Shown piece by piece: positions 50,644 through 59,575 of a DNA stretch of 64,000 nucleotides; position 1 is the first letter of the stretch; every line of letters begins with the position of its first letter. The notes under the pieces were generated by a model, which made no database searches, had not been told where the DNA came from, and saw nothing but the letters and a program-made list of their open reading frames with translations. The stretch is from Salinimicrobium xinjiangense DSM 19287 (GTDB lineage: Bacteria; Bacteroidota; Bacteroidia; Flavobacteriales; Flavobacteriaceae): the NCBI RefSeq assembly GCF_000423585.1, contig NZ_AUIG01000002.1, forward strand, positions 237,015 to 301,014, read 5' to 3'. A program made the position numbers and the translations under genes.

Positions 50644-52341
50644 ATGCGGTGGACTCTTAAACCCAAACCTGATCCCGAAATTATTGAACATCTGCAGAAA
50701 GTACTGGGTGTGGAAAGAGCTATTGCTTCGCTGCTGGCCCAGCGTGGAATAAAAACCTTTGAAGAAGCAAAAAAGTTCTTTAGACCAGATTTAGCAGATC
50801 TGCACGATCCATTCTTAATGAAAGACATGGATTTGGCTGTTAACAGGATAGAACTTGCTCTTGATAAGGGAGAAAATATAATGGTGTACGGAGATTATGA
50901 CGTGGACGGTACTACCAGTGTAGCCCTGGTCTCTTCTTATTTGAAAACCATTTATCCTAATGTTGCCACTTACATCCCCGACCGGTATGATGAGGGCTAT
51001 GGAATTTCATTTAAAGGAATTGACTTTGCTGCAGATAATGACATATCACTTATCATAGCTCTGGACTGCGGCATCAAAGCAATTGAAAAAGTGGCTTATG
51101 CATCAAAAAAGGGAATTGACTTTGTCATTTGTGATCATCACCGCCCGGGAGCGGGAATTCCAGATGCCGTTGCAGTTCTTGATCCAAAAAGGGCAGATTG
51201 CGAATATCCTTATAAAGAGCTTTGTGGCTGCGGTGTAGGCTTTAAGCTTCTGCAGGCAATCAATGAGAGAAGAGGCGAGCAATTTGAGTTGCTTATTCCC
51301 TACCTCGACCTCGTGGCTACAGCAATAGGTGCCGATATTGTTCCCGTAACCGGAGAGAATCGTATTCTTGCCTACCACGGATTAAAAATGATCAATGCTG
51401 CTCCGCGTGCAGGATTTAAAGCAATCCTGCAGCAGGTAAAAAAAGATTACCTAACCCTTACAGATGTGGTCTTCATTATCGCCCCGCGGATCAATGCAGC
51501 CGGCCGGATGAAACACGGACTCCACGCAGTGAATCTTTTGACAGAAGAAGATGCCGGGCAGGCACAGGTATTTGCAGCCGAAATTGAAGAATTCAATAAG
51601 GACCGTCGGGATAAAGACAAAACAATCACCGAAGAAGCTCTGGCACAGATTGAAGAGCTTCAGGAACAGGAAAGATTAACAACTGTAGTATATAGGGATA
51701 CCTGGCATAAAGGAGTTATTGGAATTGTCGCCTCCCGTCTAACCGAAACTTATTACCGTCCTACCCTGGTCTTTACCCGTAGTGGTGAAAAACTTGCTGC
51801 CTCAGCCCGGTCTGTACGTGGATTTGATGTTTATGATGCCCTTGAAGGCTGCAGTGAATTTATAGAACAATTTGGTGGTCATAAATATGCGGCAGGTCTC
51901 ACGATGTTTTCAGACCAATATGATAATTTCAAAAGAAAATTTGAAGAAGTAGTTTCCGCGACCATTGATAGAAAATTGCTAACACCGGAAATTCAGATCG
52001 ACGCCGAAATCAGTCTGGATGAGATCACTACAAAATTTCACCGCATATTAAAACAATTTGCCCCTTTTGGTCCCGGCAATTTGTCCCCTGTTTTCATGAC
52101 TCGTAATTTAAAAGATACAGGCTACGTTAAATGTGTGGGAGGTGAAAACAAACATCTTAAAGCCAGGTTGTTTCAAAAGAAGAATGGGATAAGTATAGAT
52201 GCTATAGGTTTTAATCTGGGATCAAAATGTAATTTCCTGACCGACGGAAAAAAGGTCAGGGCGGCCTATAGCATTGAAGAGAATGAATACATGGGGAATG
52301 TCAGTCTACAGCTAAAACTGAAGGATCTGACAGTCAATTAG
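50644..52341 (+). CDS. recJ: Single-stranded-DNA-specific exonuclease RecJ
   Basis: 5'-3' ssDNA exonuclease in recombination and mismatch repair. 565 residues from ATG 50644 (a TTG one codon earlier is in frame but not needed). DHH phosphoesterase motifs: MVYGDYDVDGTTSVALV, ALDCGIKA, ICDHHRPG, then the DHHA1 block with RINAAGRMKHG and ASARSVRGFDVYDAL...FGGHKYAAGLTM, and an OB-like C-terminus. Complete and normal. Confidence 0.95.
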   Translation: MRWTLKPKPDPEIIEHLQKVLGVERAIASLLAQRGIKTFEEAKKFFRPDLADLHDPFLMKDMDLAVNRIELALDKGENIMVYGDYDVDGTTSVALVSSYLKTIYPNVATYIPDRYDEGYGISFKGIDFAADNDISLIIALDCGIKAIEKVAYASKKGIDFVICDHHRPGAGIPDAVAVLDPKRADCEYPYKELCGCGVGFKLLQAINERRGEQFELLIPYLDLVATAIGADIVPVTGENRILAYHGLKMINAAPRAGFKAILQQVKKDYLTLTDVVFIIAPRINAAGRMKHGLHAVNLLTEEDAGQAQVFAAEIEEFNKDRRDKDKTITEEALAQIEELQEQERLTTVVYRDTWHKGVIGIVASRLTETYYRPTLVFTRSGEKLAASARSVRGFDVYDALEGCSEFIEQFGGHKYAAGLTMFSDQYDNFKRKFEEVVSATIDRKLLTPEIQIDAEISLDEITTKFHRILKQFAPFGPGNLSPVFMTRNLKDTGYVKCVGGENKHLKARLFQKKNGISIDAIGFNLGSKCNFLTDGKKVRAAYSIEENEYMGNVSLQLKLKDLTVN

Positions 52342-52510
52342 ATAACAATTCTTAATACCTTGTTTGGCCTTTCTTACATATATAATGCTAATGCTGCTTT
52401 TTATCAATTTTACCAGTACTTCGTCTAAAAAACTTTCTGGTAGTGAGATGTTTAGCTACATTAGCTAAGCCATAACATAAGTAGGTTAAGTTCATGGTAG
52501 ATTTGGGGCA

Positions 52511-52539
52511 AAAAAAGGTGGAGCTTTCCACCTTTTTTT
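52511..52539. terminator. Terminator hairpin downstream of recJ
   Basis: AAAAAGGTGGA, short loop, TCCACCTTTTTTT (about 52511-52539), an A/T-flanked stem usable in both directions, 170 bases after recJ. Confidence 0.7.
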
Positions 52540-52552
52540 ATGCGCATAAAAA

Positions 52553-52578
52553 AAGCTGCCGGTAATTACCGGCAGCTT
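52553..52578 (-). terminator. Terminator after the superoxide dismutase gene
   Basis: 26-nt perfect palindrome AAGCTGCCGG/TAAT-TACCGGCAGCTT with a run of T on the minus strand (AAAAAAA on plus), 30 bases after the SOD stop. Confidence 0.8.
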
Positions 52579-52608
52579 GACATTTAAAAACCTATGCGGA
52601 GGTTTTAA

Positions 52609-53217
52609 TTATTTGTGCTGTGCATATCTTTTAGAAACTTCTTCCCAGTTAATAACATTGAAGAAAGCTTCAATATAAGCCGGGCGCTGGTTTTGGTATT
52701 TCAAATAGTAAGCATGTTCCCAAACGTCCATTCCCAAAATAGGATATCCGCCGCAGCCGATTCCGGGCATTAGTGGGTTGTCCTGGTTAGCCGTAGAGCA
52801 CACTTCCAGCTTCCCGCCTTCCTTTACGCAAAGCCATGCCCATCCTGAACCAAATTGAGTGGCTCCTGCTTTTGAGAACTCGTCTTTAAACGCATCATAA
52901 GATCCAAAATCCCGGTCAATAGCAGAGGCAAGCTCTCCCTCCGGTTTCCCGCCACCGTTTGGGCCCATGATCTCCCAATATAGATTGTGGTTGAAATAAC
53001 CACCTCCATTGTTGCGGACAGCTTTGTTTTCCATATCCAGGTTATTCAGGATATTTTCAATGTTTTTACCTTCCTGGTCTGTACCCTGAATGGCGTCATT
53101 TAATTTGCTGGTATATCCGGCGTGGTGTTTATCGTGGTGGATCTCCATTGTTCTTGCGTCAATGTGAGGCTCCAGTGCATCAGATGCATATTTAAGTTTC
53201 GGTAATTCGAAAGCCAT
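52609..53217 (-). CDS. sodA: Superoxide dismutase, Mn/Fe type
   Basis: 202 residues. Metal ligands: His in [12 protein letters not shown], His in [13 protein letters not shown], Asp and His in [33 protein letters not shown] contains the Gln that marks the manganese type, so I use sodA, but cambialistic Fe use is possible. No signal peptide; cytoplasmic. Minus-strand -7 box TAAATTTG at 53254-53261. Confidence 0.9.
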   Translation of the reverse strand: MAFELPKLKYASDALEPHIDARTMEIHHDKHHAGYTSKLNDAIQGTDQEGKNIENILNNLDMENKAVRNNGGGYFNHNLYWEIMGPNGGGKPEGELASAIDRDFGSYDAFKDEFSKAGATQFGSGWAWLCVKEGGKLEVCSTANQDNPLMPGIGCGGYPILGMDVWEHAYYLKYQNQRPAYIEAFFNVINWEEVSKRYAQHK

Positions 53218-53253
53218 AATTTTATTGTTTTATGTTATTAAATCAGTCAACCT

Positions 53254-53261
53254 CAAATTTA
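53254..53261 (-). promoter_or_regulatory. sod -7 box TAAATTTG
   Basis: CAAATTTA on plus, 37 bases before the ATG at 53217. No clear -33 TTG. Confidence 0.45.
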
Positions 53262-53444
53262 GACATAAACCCATATAATTGAAATTATAAAACGTTATAA
53301 AATCCTTAAACCTTTAGCTTATTTGAGATACTTTATTTCATTTAATGCTCAGAATCCTCAACTTGTTGAGTTTTATTTAAATATTCCCCTTCACAATACA
53401 AAGAATGGTGGATTCTGATTCATTTCTTACTTTAGTAAAAAAAA

Positions 53445-56400
53445 TTGAAGCAGCCCAACACTTTTACCATCTACAATGCTTCCGCAGGCTCAGGCAAAAC
53501 TTATACTCTTGTTAAAGATTACCTGTTACTGTTACTCCATTCTAAAAGGACAGACAGCTATAGAAATATTCTGGCGATTACCTTTACCAATAAAGCTGTA
53601 GGGGAAATGAAATCACGGATCATCGCAGGATTGCACGCCCTGGCTCAGGAAGATCCCTCAAAAAAAGAGCGGGATTTGCAAAATGATATTATTAAATCCG
53701 GCGGTTTGTCAGCAGAAGTGGTTCAGGCCAAAAGCAGGCAGATCCTTAAACATATCATCCATAACTATGCAGCTTTCGAAGTTTCCACCATAGACGGATT
53801 CACTCACAGGGTGCTTCGAACTTTTGCCAAAGACCTTGGCCTACCTCTCAATTTTGAGGTGGAATTGCGTACAGATGATATTTTAAACGAAGCTGTAGAC
53901 CGGCTGATTAGCAAAGTGGGACGTGATAAGGCTATCACAAAGGTCCTTGTGAATTTTGTTTTATTCAAAACAGATGAAGATAAAAGCTGGGACGTTGCAA
54001 GGGATCTCTTTTCCATAGCAAAATTGCTCACTCAGGAAACCAGCAGGGAATTTCTGGATATGCTAAAGACCAAAAAGCTGTCCGATTTTGAAGCGCTTAG
54101 AAAAGGAGTAAGGAAACAACAAAAAGATCTGGAAAAGACTATTAAAGACCTGGCCAATGGTTTTTTCGATCTGCTTGAGAACAATAGAATAGAAAACAGC
54201 GATTTCACCCGCGGGTCTTGTCCTAACTTTTTCCTGAAGCTTCAAAAAGGGGATTTTGGCGTTACATTTTCCGCTGTATGGCAAGCAGATCTGGCTGAAA
54301 AGGCTCTCTACCCGGTAAAATTGTCTCCCGATAAAAAAGAGATCCTTGATCAACTCCAGCCAAGGGTAGTCGAATATTATTCCGAAGCAAAAAAGAAGAT
54401 CACCAATCTGCAATTTTTGGAGGCTGTTGAGAAGAACCTCGTGCCATTATCCCTCCTCAGTGCTATACAGGACCAGATTGAGGAGATCAAAAAAGAAAAA
54501 TCTGTAGTCCTCATTTCAGAATTTAATGCCACCATTGGCAAGGCAGTAAAAGATCAGCCTGCGCCCTTTATTTATGAGCGTCTTGGAGATCGCTACAGGC
54601 ACTACTTTATTGACGAATTTCAAGATACTTCTCAATTGCAGTGGGAAAACCTGATCCCTTTGGTAGACAATACTCTTTCTGAAGCACATCCTGACGGCGA
54701 GCATGGCAGTCTCACCCTGGTTGGCGATGCAAAGCAGTCAATTTACCGCTGGCGCGGTGGTAAGGCAGAGCAATTTATGGAACTATGCCAAAAGAAAAAC
54801 CCCTTTAGTATTGAAAAGAGTGAAGTCATTGTTCTTCCCAATAACTACCGGAGTGCTAAAACCATTGTCAATTTTAATAATGACTTCTTCAGGTTTGCCG
54901 CAGACACTTTTTTAGATGAAACGCACCGGGAGCTGTTTTTAGATAGTGGACAGGGAGCCATGAGTGATAAGGAAGGCTATGTGAATATTTCTTTTGTGGA
55001 GGCCGAAAATGCTTCCGAAGAAATGGAAGCATATCCTGCGCGGGTCATGGAGATCATCGAAGATCTTAAAATCAAAGGAAGAGCCCTGGCAGATATTTGT
55101 ATTCTCACCCGCACCCGCAGAGAGAGTATTGCCGTGGCAAATTTCCTTAGCGAGAATGCCATACCGGTGATCTCTGCGGAAAGTCTGCTGCTTGAAAGGT
55201 CTTCAAAAGTGAGATTTATTAATACTATTTTTCAATACTGCCTGGATACTGCCGACAAGACGCTGAAGTTTGAGATCCTTGACTACCTCCTCAACAATAG
55301 TTTAGAGGTAGAGAATGATTTCCAATTTCTTATGCGGCATCTTGAACCTGAAGGGCAGCTGTTTTTTGATGCTTTGAAGACATACGGAATTGACTTTTCT
55401 CCCGAAGCTGCGACTGCAATGTCTGTCTATGAAGCTGCCGAATATATTATTCGCGCCTTCGATCTGCAAACAGCATCTGATGCATATCTGCAATTTTACC
55501 TTGACTTTGTTTATGAAAGCACAAATTCTGAAGCTGCCGGAATTTTCAAATTCTTGGAATTGTGGGATCAAAAGAAGGAAGAGCTGAGTATTGTGGTACC
55601 GCAGGGAGAGGATGCGGTTCAGATCATGACCATCCATAAAGCCAAGGGGCTGGAATTTCCTGTGGTGATCTATCCATTTGCAAATGGCAGGATCACAGAT
55701 ACCGCAAGAGAAAACTTCTGGATTAACCTGCCCGAAGAATTAAGTGATAACGTCAATATCGCTTACCTCAGTGCTGCCGAAAGAATGAAGGAGTGGGAAG
55801 GAGAGGCCCCGCAGCTGTATCATGAATTATGCTGTAACAGCCAGCTCGATGCCCTCAATGTCCTTTATGTAGCAATGACACGGCCGGAGCAGCAGCTTTT
55901 TGTCATCTCCAAAATGGAACTCGATAAAAAAGGCATGGAGAATCCCAATAGATTTTCGGGTCTGTTGATCTCCTATTTGAAAAGTATTGGCAGGTGGAAC
56001 GAAAGCAGTGAATATGGTTTTGGAAATGCAGCCGAAATACCGCAGCAGGAAAAAACCGAAGATAATTTTTTTCAACAGGAGACCTTCTTTTCCTCCCCCA
56101 CTCAAAGTAAAGGTATTTCCATCATAACCCGTTCGGGATTGATGTGGAATTCAAGACAACAGGAGGCGATCGAGAAAGGGCAGTTGATCCATGACCTTTT
56201 TGCTTTGATAAATACTGAAGCCGATGTTAACAGGGTACTTCAAAATGCAAAAGAGGGAGGTCTTTTTTCTTCAGAAGAAGAGGGAGATTTGAAAAAATCC
56301 ATTTTAGAGGTTACAGGTCACCCCGACCTTCGCGAATTCTTTGCTGAAGGTGTAGTGAATATTAATGAGCGGGATATTATATTAGCTGATGGTACCCTGC

Positions 56401-56588
56401 TAAGGCCAGACAGGCTTGTTCTTAACAATAATGTGGTGCATATCATTGACTATAAAACGGGGGCAGAAAATGTAAAGCACCGGGAACAGATTATCCATTA
56501 TGCCGATGTGCTTGAAGGTATGGATTATGTTGTTGAAAAGAAGCTTCTGGTCTATATTAATGAAAATATCACAATCATTAGTGTCTGA
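53445..56588 (+). CDS. AddA-like UvrD-family helicase with C-terminal PD-(D/E)XK nuclease
   Basis: 1047 residues. Helicase motifs: Walker A IYNASAGSGKTYTLVKDYL (7-25), IA FTNKAVGEMKSRI, II FIDEFQDTSQLQW, III GDAKQSIYRWRGG, motif IV-VI regions (PNNYRS, TIHKAKGLEFPVVI, LYVAMTRPEQQLFV). The C-terminal nuclease carries LRPDRLVLNNNVVHIIDYKTG with the catalytic Asp-x-Tyr-Lys. That is the AddA layout, a double-strand-break resection subunit. The only possible start is TTG 53445, as an in-frame stop precedes it by nine bases. The partner nuclease lies 3 kb downstream, with kbl and ompA between. Confidence 0.88.
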   Translation: MKQPNTFTIYNASAGSGKTYTLVKDYLLLLLHSKRTDSYRNILAITFTNKAVGEMKSRIIAGLHALAQEDPSKKERDLQNDIIKSGGLSAEVVQAKSRQILKHIIHNYAAFEVSTIDGFTHRVLRTFAKDLGLPLNFEVELRTDDILNEAVDRLISKVGRDKAITKVLVNFVLFKTDEDKSWDVARDLFSIAKLLTQETSREFLDMLKTKKLSDFEALRKGVRKQQKDLEKTIKDLANGFFDLLENNRIENSDFTRGSCPNFFLKLQKGDFGVTFSAVWQADLAEKALYPVKLSPDKKEILDQLQPRVVEYYSEAKKKITNLQFLEAVEKNLVPLSLLSAIQDQIEEIKKEKSVVLISEFNATIGKAVKDQPAPFIYERLGDRYRHYFIDEFQDTSQLQWENLIPLVDNTLSEAHPDGEHGSLTLVGDAKQSIYRWRGGKAEQFMELCQKKNPFSIEKSEVIVLPNNYRSAKTIVNFNNDFFRFAADTFLDETHRELFLDSGQGAMSDKEGYVNISFVEAENASEEMEAYPARVMEIIEDLKIKGRALADICILTRTRRESIAVANFLSENAIPVISAESLLLERSSKVRFINTIFQYCLDTADKTLKFEILDYLLNNSLEVENDFQFLMRHLEPEGQLFFDALKTYGIDFSPEAATAMSVYEAAEYIIRAFDLQTASDAYLQFYLDFVYESTNSEAAGIFKFLELWDQKKEELSIVVPQGEDAVQIMTIHKAKGLEFPVVIYPFANGRITDTARENFWINLPEELSDNVNIAYLSAAERMKEWEGEAPQLYHELCCNSQLDALNVLYVAMTRPEQQLFVISKMELDKKGMENPNRFSGLLISYLKSIGRWNESSEYGFGNAAEIPQQEKTEDNFFQQETFFSSPTQSKGISIITRSGLMWNSRQQEAIEKGQLIHDLFALINTEADVNRVLQNAKEGGLFSSEEEGDLKKSILEVTGHPDLREFFAEGVVNINERDIILADGTLLRPDRLVLNNNVVHIIDYKTGAENVKHREQIIHYADVLEGMDYVVEKKLLVYINENITIISV

Positions 56589-56596
56589 AAGAAGTG

Positions 56597-56604
56597 TAAA
56601 TTTG
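56597..56604 (+). promoter_or_regulatory. kbl -7 box TAAATTTG
   Basis: Perfect TAnnTTTG, 14 bases before ATG 56619 and 8 bases after the AddA-like stop. Confidence 0.5.
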
Positions 56605-56618
56605 TAAAAAATCAGATT

Positions 56619-57812
56619 ATGTACGGTAAAATGAAAGAATACCTTGAAAAGGAAATAGAGAACATAAAAGAAGAAGGACTTTATAAGAAAGAGCGAATAA
56701 TCACCTCACCACAGGGAGCAGAAATAAGCCTTGAAGGTGGGAAAAAAGTGCTCAACTTTTGCGCGAACAACTACCTTGGTCTTTCTGCGCATCCCGAGGT
56801 TATACAGGCAGCGAAAGACACTCTTGATTCTCACGGATTTGGAATGTCCAGCGTGAGATTTATTTGTGGCACCCAGGACATACATAAAGAACTGGAACAC
56901 AAAATTGCCGACTTCTACGGAATGGAGGATACTATACTCTATGCAGCTGCTTTTGATGCCAACGGCGGAGTTTTTGAACCCTTGTTGACAGCTGAAGATG
57001 CAATCATTTCAGATGCTCTTAACCATGCGTCCATAATAGATGGGGTGAGGCTTTGCAAGGCAGCCCGGTACCGTTATGAGAATGGCAATATGGAAGATCT
57101 TGAACAACAGCTTAAAGCTGCTAATGAAAAAGGCGCCCGCTTTAAAATTATAGTCACAGATGGGGTTTTCTCTATGGATGGTCTTGTAGCGCCTCTGGAT
57201 AAGATCTGTGATCTTGCCGACAAGTATGATGCGCTGGTCATGATTGACGAATGCCATGCTACAGGATTTATTGGTCAGGATGGGATTGGAACACTGGAAG
57301 AAAAAGGAGTACTTGGCCGTATAGATATCATAACCGGAACTCTTGGTAAAGCTTTGGGAGGGGCAATGGGTGGATATACTGTAGCCAAAAAGGAAATTAT
57401 AGAAATACTTCGTCAAAGATCCAGACCTTACCTTTTCTCCAATTCTTTAGCACCTGCCATTGTAGGGGCATCAATAAAGGTTTTTGACATGCTCGCCAAA
57501 GATGACTCCCTGAGAAATAAGGTGAAGGAAAATACAAGATATTTCAAACAAGGTATTAAAGACGCCGGATTTGAGATCATTGATGGGGAGGCTGCAATTG
57601 TACCGGTGATGTTGTATGATGCAAAGCTTTCTCAGGATATGGCCGATCGCCTACTGAAAGAAGGGATCTATGTTATAGGTTTCTTTTATCCGGTTGTTCC
57701 TAAAGGCAAAGCGCGTATTAGAGTTCAATTGTCTGCCGCTCACACTAAAGACCACCTGGATAAAGCCATTGCTGCTTTTACTAAAGTAGGAAAAGAATTA
57801 GATGTGATTTAA
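56619..57812 (+). CDS. kbl: Glycine C-acetyltransferase (2-amino-3-ketobutyrate CoA ligase)
   Basis: PLP enzyme that joins glycine and acetyl-CoA, second step of threonine breakdown. 397 residues (ATG 56619; a second Met at 56631). Alpha-oxoamine synthase landmarks: [65 protein letters not shown] and the PLP Lys in [15 protein letters not shown], with [11 protein letters not shown]. Its own promoter and terminator isolate it from the helicase gene. No threonine dehydrogenase is nearby. Confidence 0.94.
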   Translation: MYGKMKEYLEKEIENIKEEGLYKKERIITSPQGAEISLEGGKKVLNFCANNYLGLSAHPEVIQAAKDTLDSHGFGMSSVRFICGTQDIHKELEHKIADFYGMEDTILYAAAFDANGGVFEPLLTAEDAIISDALNHASIIDGVRLCKAARYRYENGNMEDLEQQLKAANEKGARFKIIVTDGVFSMDGLVAPLDKICDLADKYDALVMIDECHATGFIGQDGIGTLEEKGVLGRIDIITGTLGKALGGAMGGYTVAKKEIIEILRQRSRPYLFSNSLAPAIVGASIKVFDMLAKDDSLRNKVKENTRYFKQGIKDAGFEIIDGEAAIVPVMLYDAKLSQDMADRLLKEGIYVIGFFYPVVPKGKARIRVQLSAAHTKDHLDKAIAAFTKVGKELDVI

Positions 57813-57833
57813 AAATAAGCTTTTCAGTTTTAC

Positions 57834-57862
57834 AAGCCTTTCGTTATGATAGGCTTTTTTTA
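57834..57862 (+). terminator. Terminator after kbl
   Basis: AAGCCT (57834-57839), loop of 11, AGGCTT (57851-57856), then TTTTTT: a short stem about 20 bases after the stop. Confidence 0.65.
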
Positions 57863-58037
57863 TGATTCAGGAAGTGAAAATAATTTGGACCTTAAACTCC
57901 TGTAAAGGCTTAAATTACAGATCAATTTTCATCTCAGGACTATTAAAATTTTAAAAAATTCACAATAAGAAGGCTTAAAAACCCTTCCAAACCACCAGTA
58001 TTCACGGCTTTATTAAGAAAACTTTATTAAATTAAGC

Positions 58038-58068
58038 TTTGTTAATACTGAATATCAGTCTACTTTTG
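58038..58068 (+). promoter_or_regulatory. ompA promoter (TTTG-N19-TACTTTTG)
   Basis: TTTG at 58038-58041 and TACTTTTG at 58061-58068, 19 bases apart, an exact match to the Bacteroidetes consensus; the ATG is 37 bases downstream. Confidence 0.7.
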
Positions 58069-58104
58069 TTTCTGCTAACTAATTAGAATTTTAAACTCTT
58101 CAAT

Positions 58105-59511
58105 ATGAAACAACTAAACAAATTTTTATTGGCTTCATTGTGTATCCTAAGTTTTAGCCTTGTGCAGGCGCAGGATAATAATAATCCCTGGGCCTTAGGT
58201 TTAGGTATTAATGCAGTGGATTTTTATCCTACGGGTGAAGACGCGCCCCTGGGTGGTTACTTTGACGAATTCTTTAATACCGGAGATCATTGGAACATTG
58301 TTCCCGGATTATCGAGAATATCCCTTGCCCGTAATATTGGAGCAGGATTTTATTTTGAAGGAGCAGGTGCATTGAACCAGATTACGAAATTTGGAGATGA
58401 AGCAAGAGAAGATCTTATGTTCTACAGCCTGGACGGAACATTTAACTACAGCTTCCGCAATGATGCAAACGCAGGATGGTTTGATCCTGTACTAGGTGTT
58501 GGTGGTGGATACACCTGGTTAGACGGGGATGGATTTGGAACCCTCGACGGGACTGTAGGAATCAACTTCTGGTTCTCAGATAATGTTGCATTCACTGTTC
58601 AAACAATTTACAAACATGCATTTGACGACGACTTCAGTAATCACTTCCAGCACGTAGCAGGTATTAAATTTGCAATGGGAGGAAGAGATACTGATGGTGA
58701 TGGTATATATGACAAGGATGACGAATGTCCTGAAGTAGCAGGATTAGCTCAATTTAACGGATGTCCTGATTCAGACGGAGACGGTATCGAAGACAGAATG
58801 GACGAATGTCCTAATGAAGCCGGTCTTGCACAATTCAATGGATGTCCTGATACAGATGGTGACGGAGTGCCAGATAACAGAGATGAATGTCCTACAGTAG
58901 CCGGACTTGCCGAAATGAATGGTTGCCCAGATGCCGACGGTGACGGAATAAAAGATAGTGAAGATGAGTGTCCTAATGAAGCAGGACCAAAAGAAAACAA
59001 CGGTTGTCCATGGCAAGATCAGGATAACGACGGTGTTCTTGATAAGGATGATGAGTGTCCTGAAGTTGCAGGAACCGCTGCGAACAATGGATGTCCTGAA
59101 CCTACAGTTGAGGTGATCGAGGAATTGAATGAATATTCAAGAACAATTCTTTTTGATCTTAATAAAGCAACGATCCGTTCTGAGTCAGAAGAAACTCTTC
59201 AGGCAATTGCAGATATCATGCAGGAATATGATAATACTGTTTTCCATATCGAAGGGCATACAGACAGTACAGGTAGCGAAGACTATAACCACAAGTTATC
59301 TCATGAAAGAGCTACTTCTGTAATGGAATTCCTTGTCAATGCAGGTGTTCCTAAAAACAGACTTACTGCTCAGGGTTATGGTGAAGCCCGGCCAATCGCT
59401 TCCAATAACACAGCGAAGGGAAGACAGCAAAACCGACGTGTTGAGATCTCTCTTGATAAAGATAAGGAGATGAAAAACACAGAAACTGAACAGGATACTA
59501 CAGATATGTAG
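58105..59511 (+). CDS. OmpA family protein with thrombospondin type-3 repeats
   Basis: 468 residues: signal peptide (ending VQAQ), an eight-strand-like barrel region with GAGFYFEGAGALNQITKFGD (about 30-190), four to five acidic DTDGDGIYDKDDECP-type repeats (about 200-335; thrombospondin type 3, calcium-binding), and the peptidoglycan-binding OmpA domain (about 345-455) with FDLNKATIRSESEETLQAIADIM, HIEGHTDSTGSEDYNHKLSHERA and GYGEARPIASN...GRQQNRRVEI. Anchors the outer membrane to the cell wall. A strong promoter and terminator suggest high, independent expression. Confidence 0.92.
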   Translation: MKQLNKFLLASLCILSFSLVQAQDNNNPWALGLGINAVDFYPTGEDAPLGGYFDEFFNTGDHWNIVPGLSRISLARNIGAGFYFEGAGALNQITKFGDEAREDLMFYSLDGTFNYSFRNDANAGWFDPVLGVGGGYTWLDGDGFGTLDGTVGINFWFSDNVAFTVQTIYKHAFDDDFSNHFQHVAGIKFAMGGRDTDGDGIYDKDDECPEVAGLAQFNGCPDSDGDGIEDRMDECPNEAGLAQFNGCPDTDGDGVPDNRDECPTVAGLAEMNGCPDADGDGIKDSEDECPNEAGPKENNGCPWQDQDNDGVLDKDDECPEVAGTAANNGCPEPTVEVIEELNEYSRTILFDLNKATIRSESEETLQAIADIMQEYDNTVFHIEGHTDSTGSEDYNHKLSHERATSVMEFLVNAGVPKNRLTAQGYGEARPIASNNTAKGRQQNRRVEISLDKDKEMKNTETEQDTTDM

Positions 59512-59532
59512 AACTGAATCAATAATCTTTTT

Positions 59533-59568
59533 AAAAACGCCTCGATTTGATCGGGGCGTTTTTTATTT
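59533..59568 (+). terminator. Terminator after ompA
   Basis: AAAAACGCCTCGAT, loop TTG, ATCGGGGCGTTTTT (59533-59546 and 59550-59563), one T-G pair, then a T tract. Confidence 0.85.
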
Positions 59569-59575
59569 TTAGGGC

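Noticed and set aside
58690..59100. Possible CRISPR or satellite in the ompA gene
   Set aside because: In-frame thrombospondin type-3 protein repeats; period and codon pattern are those of a coding repeat.
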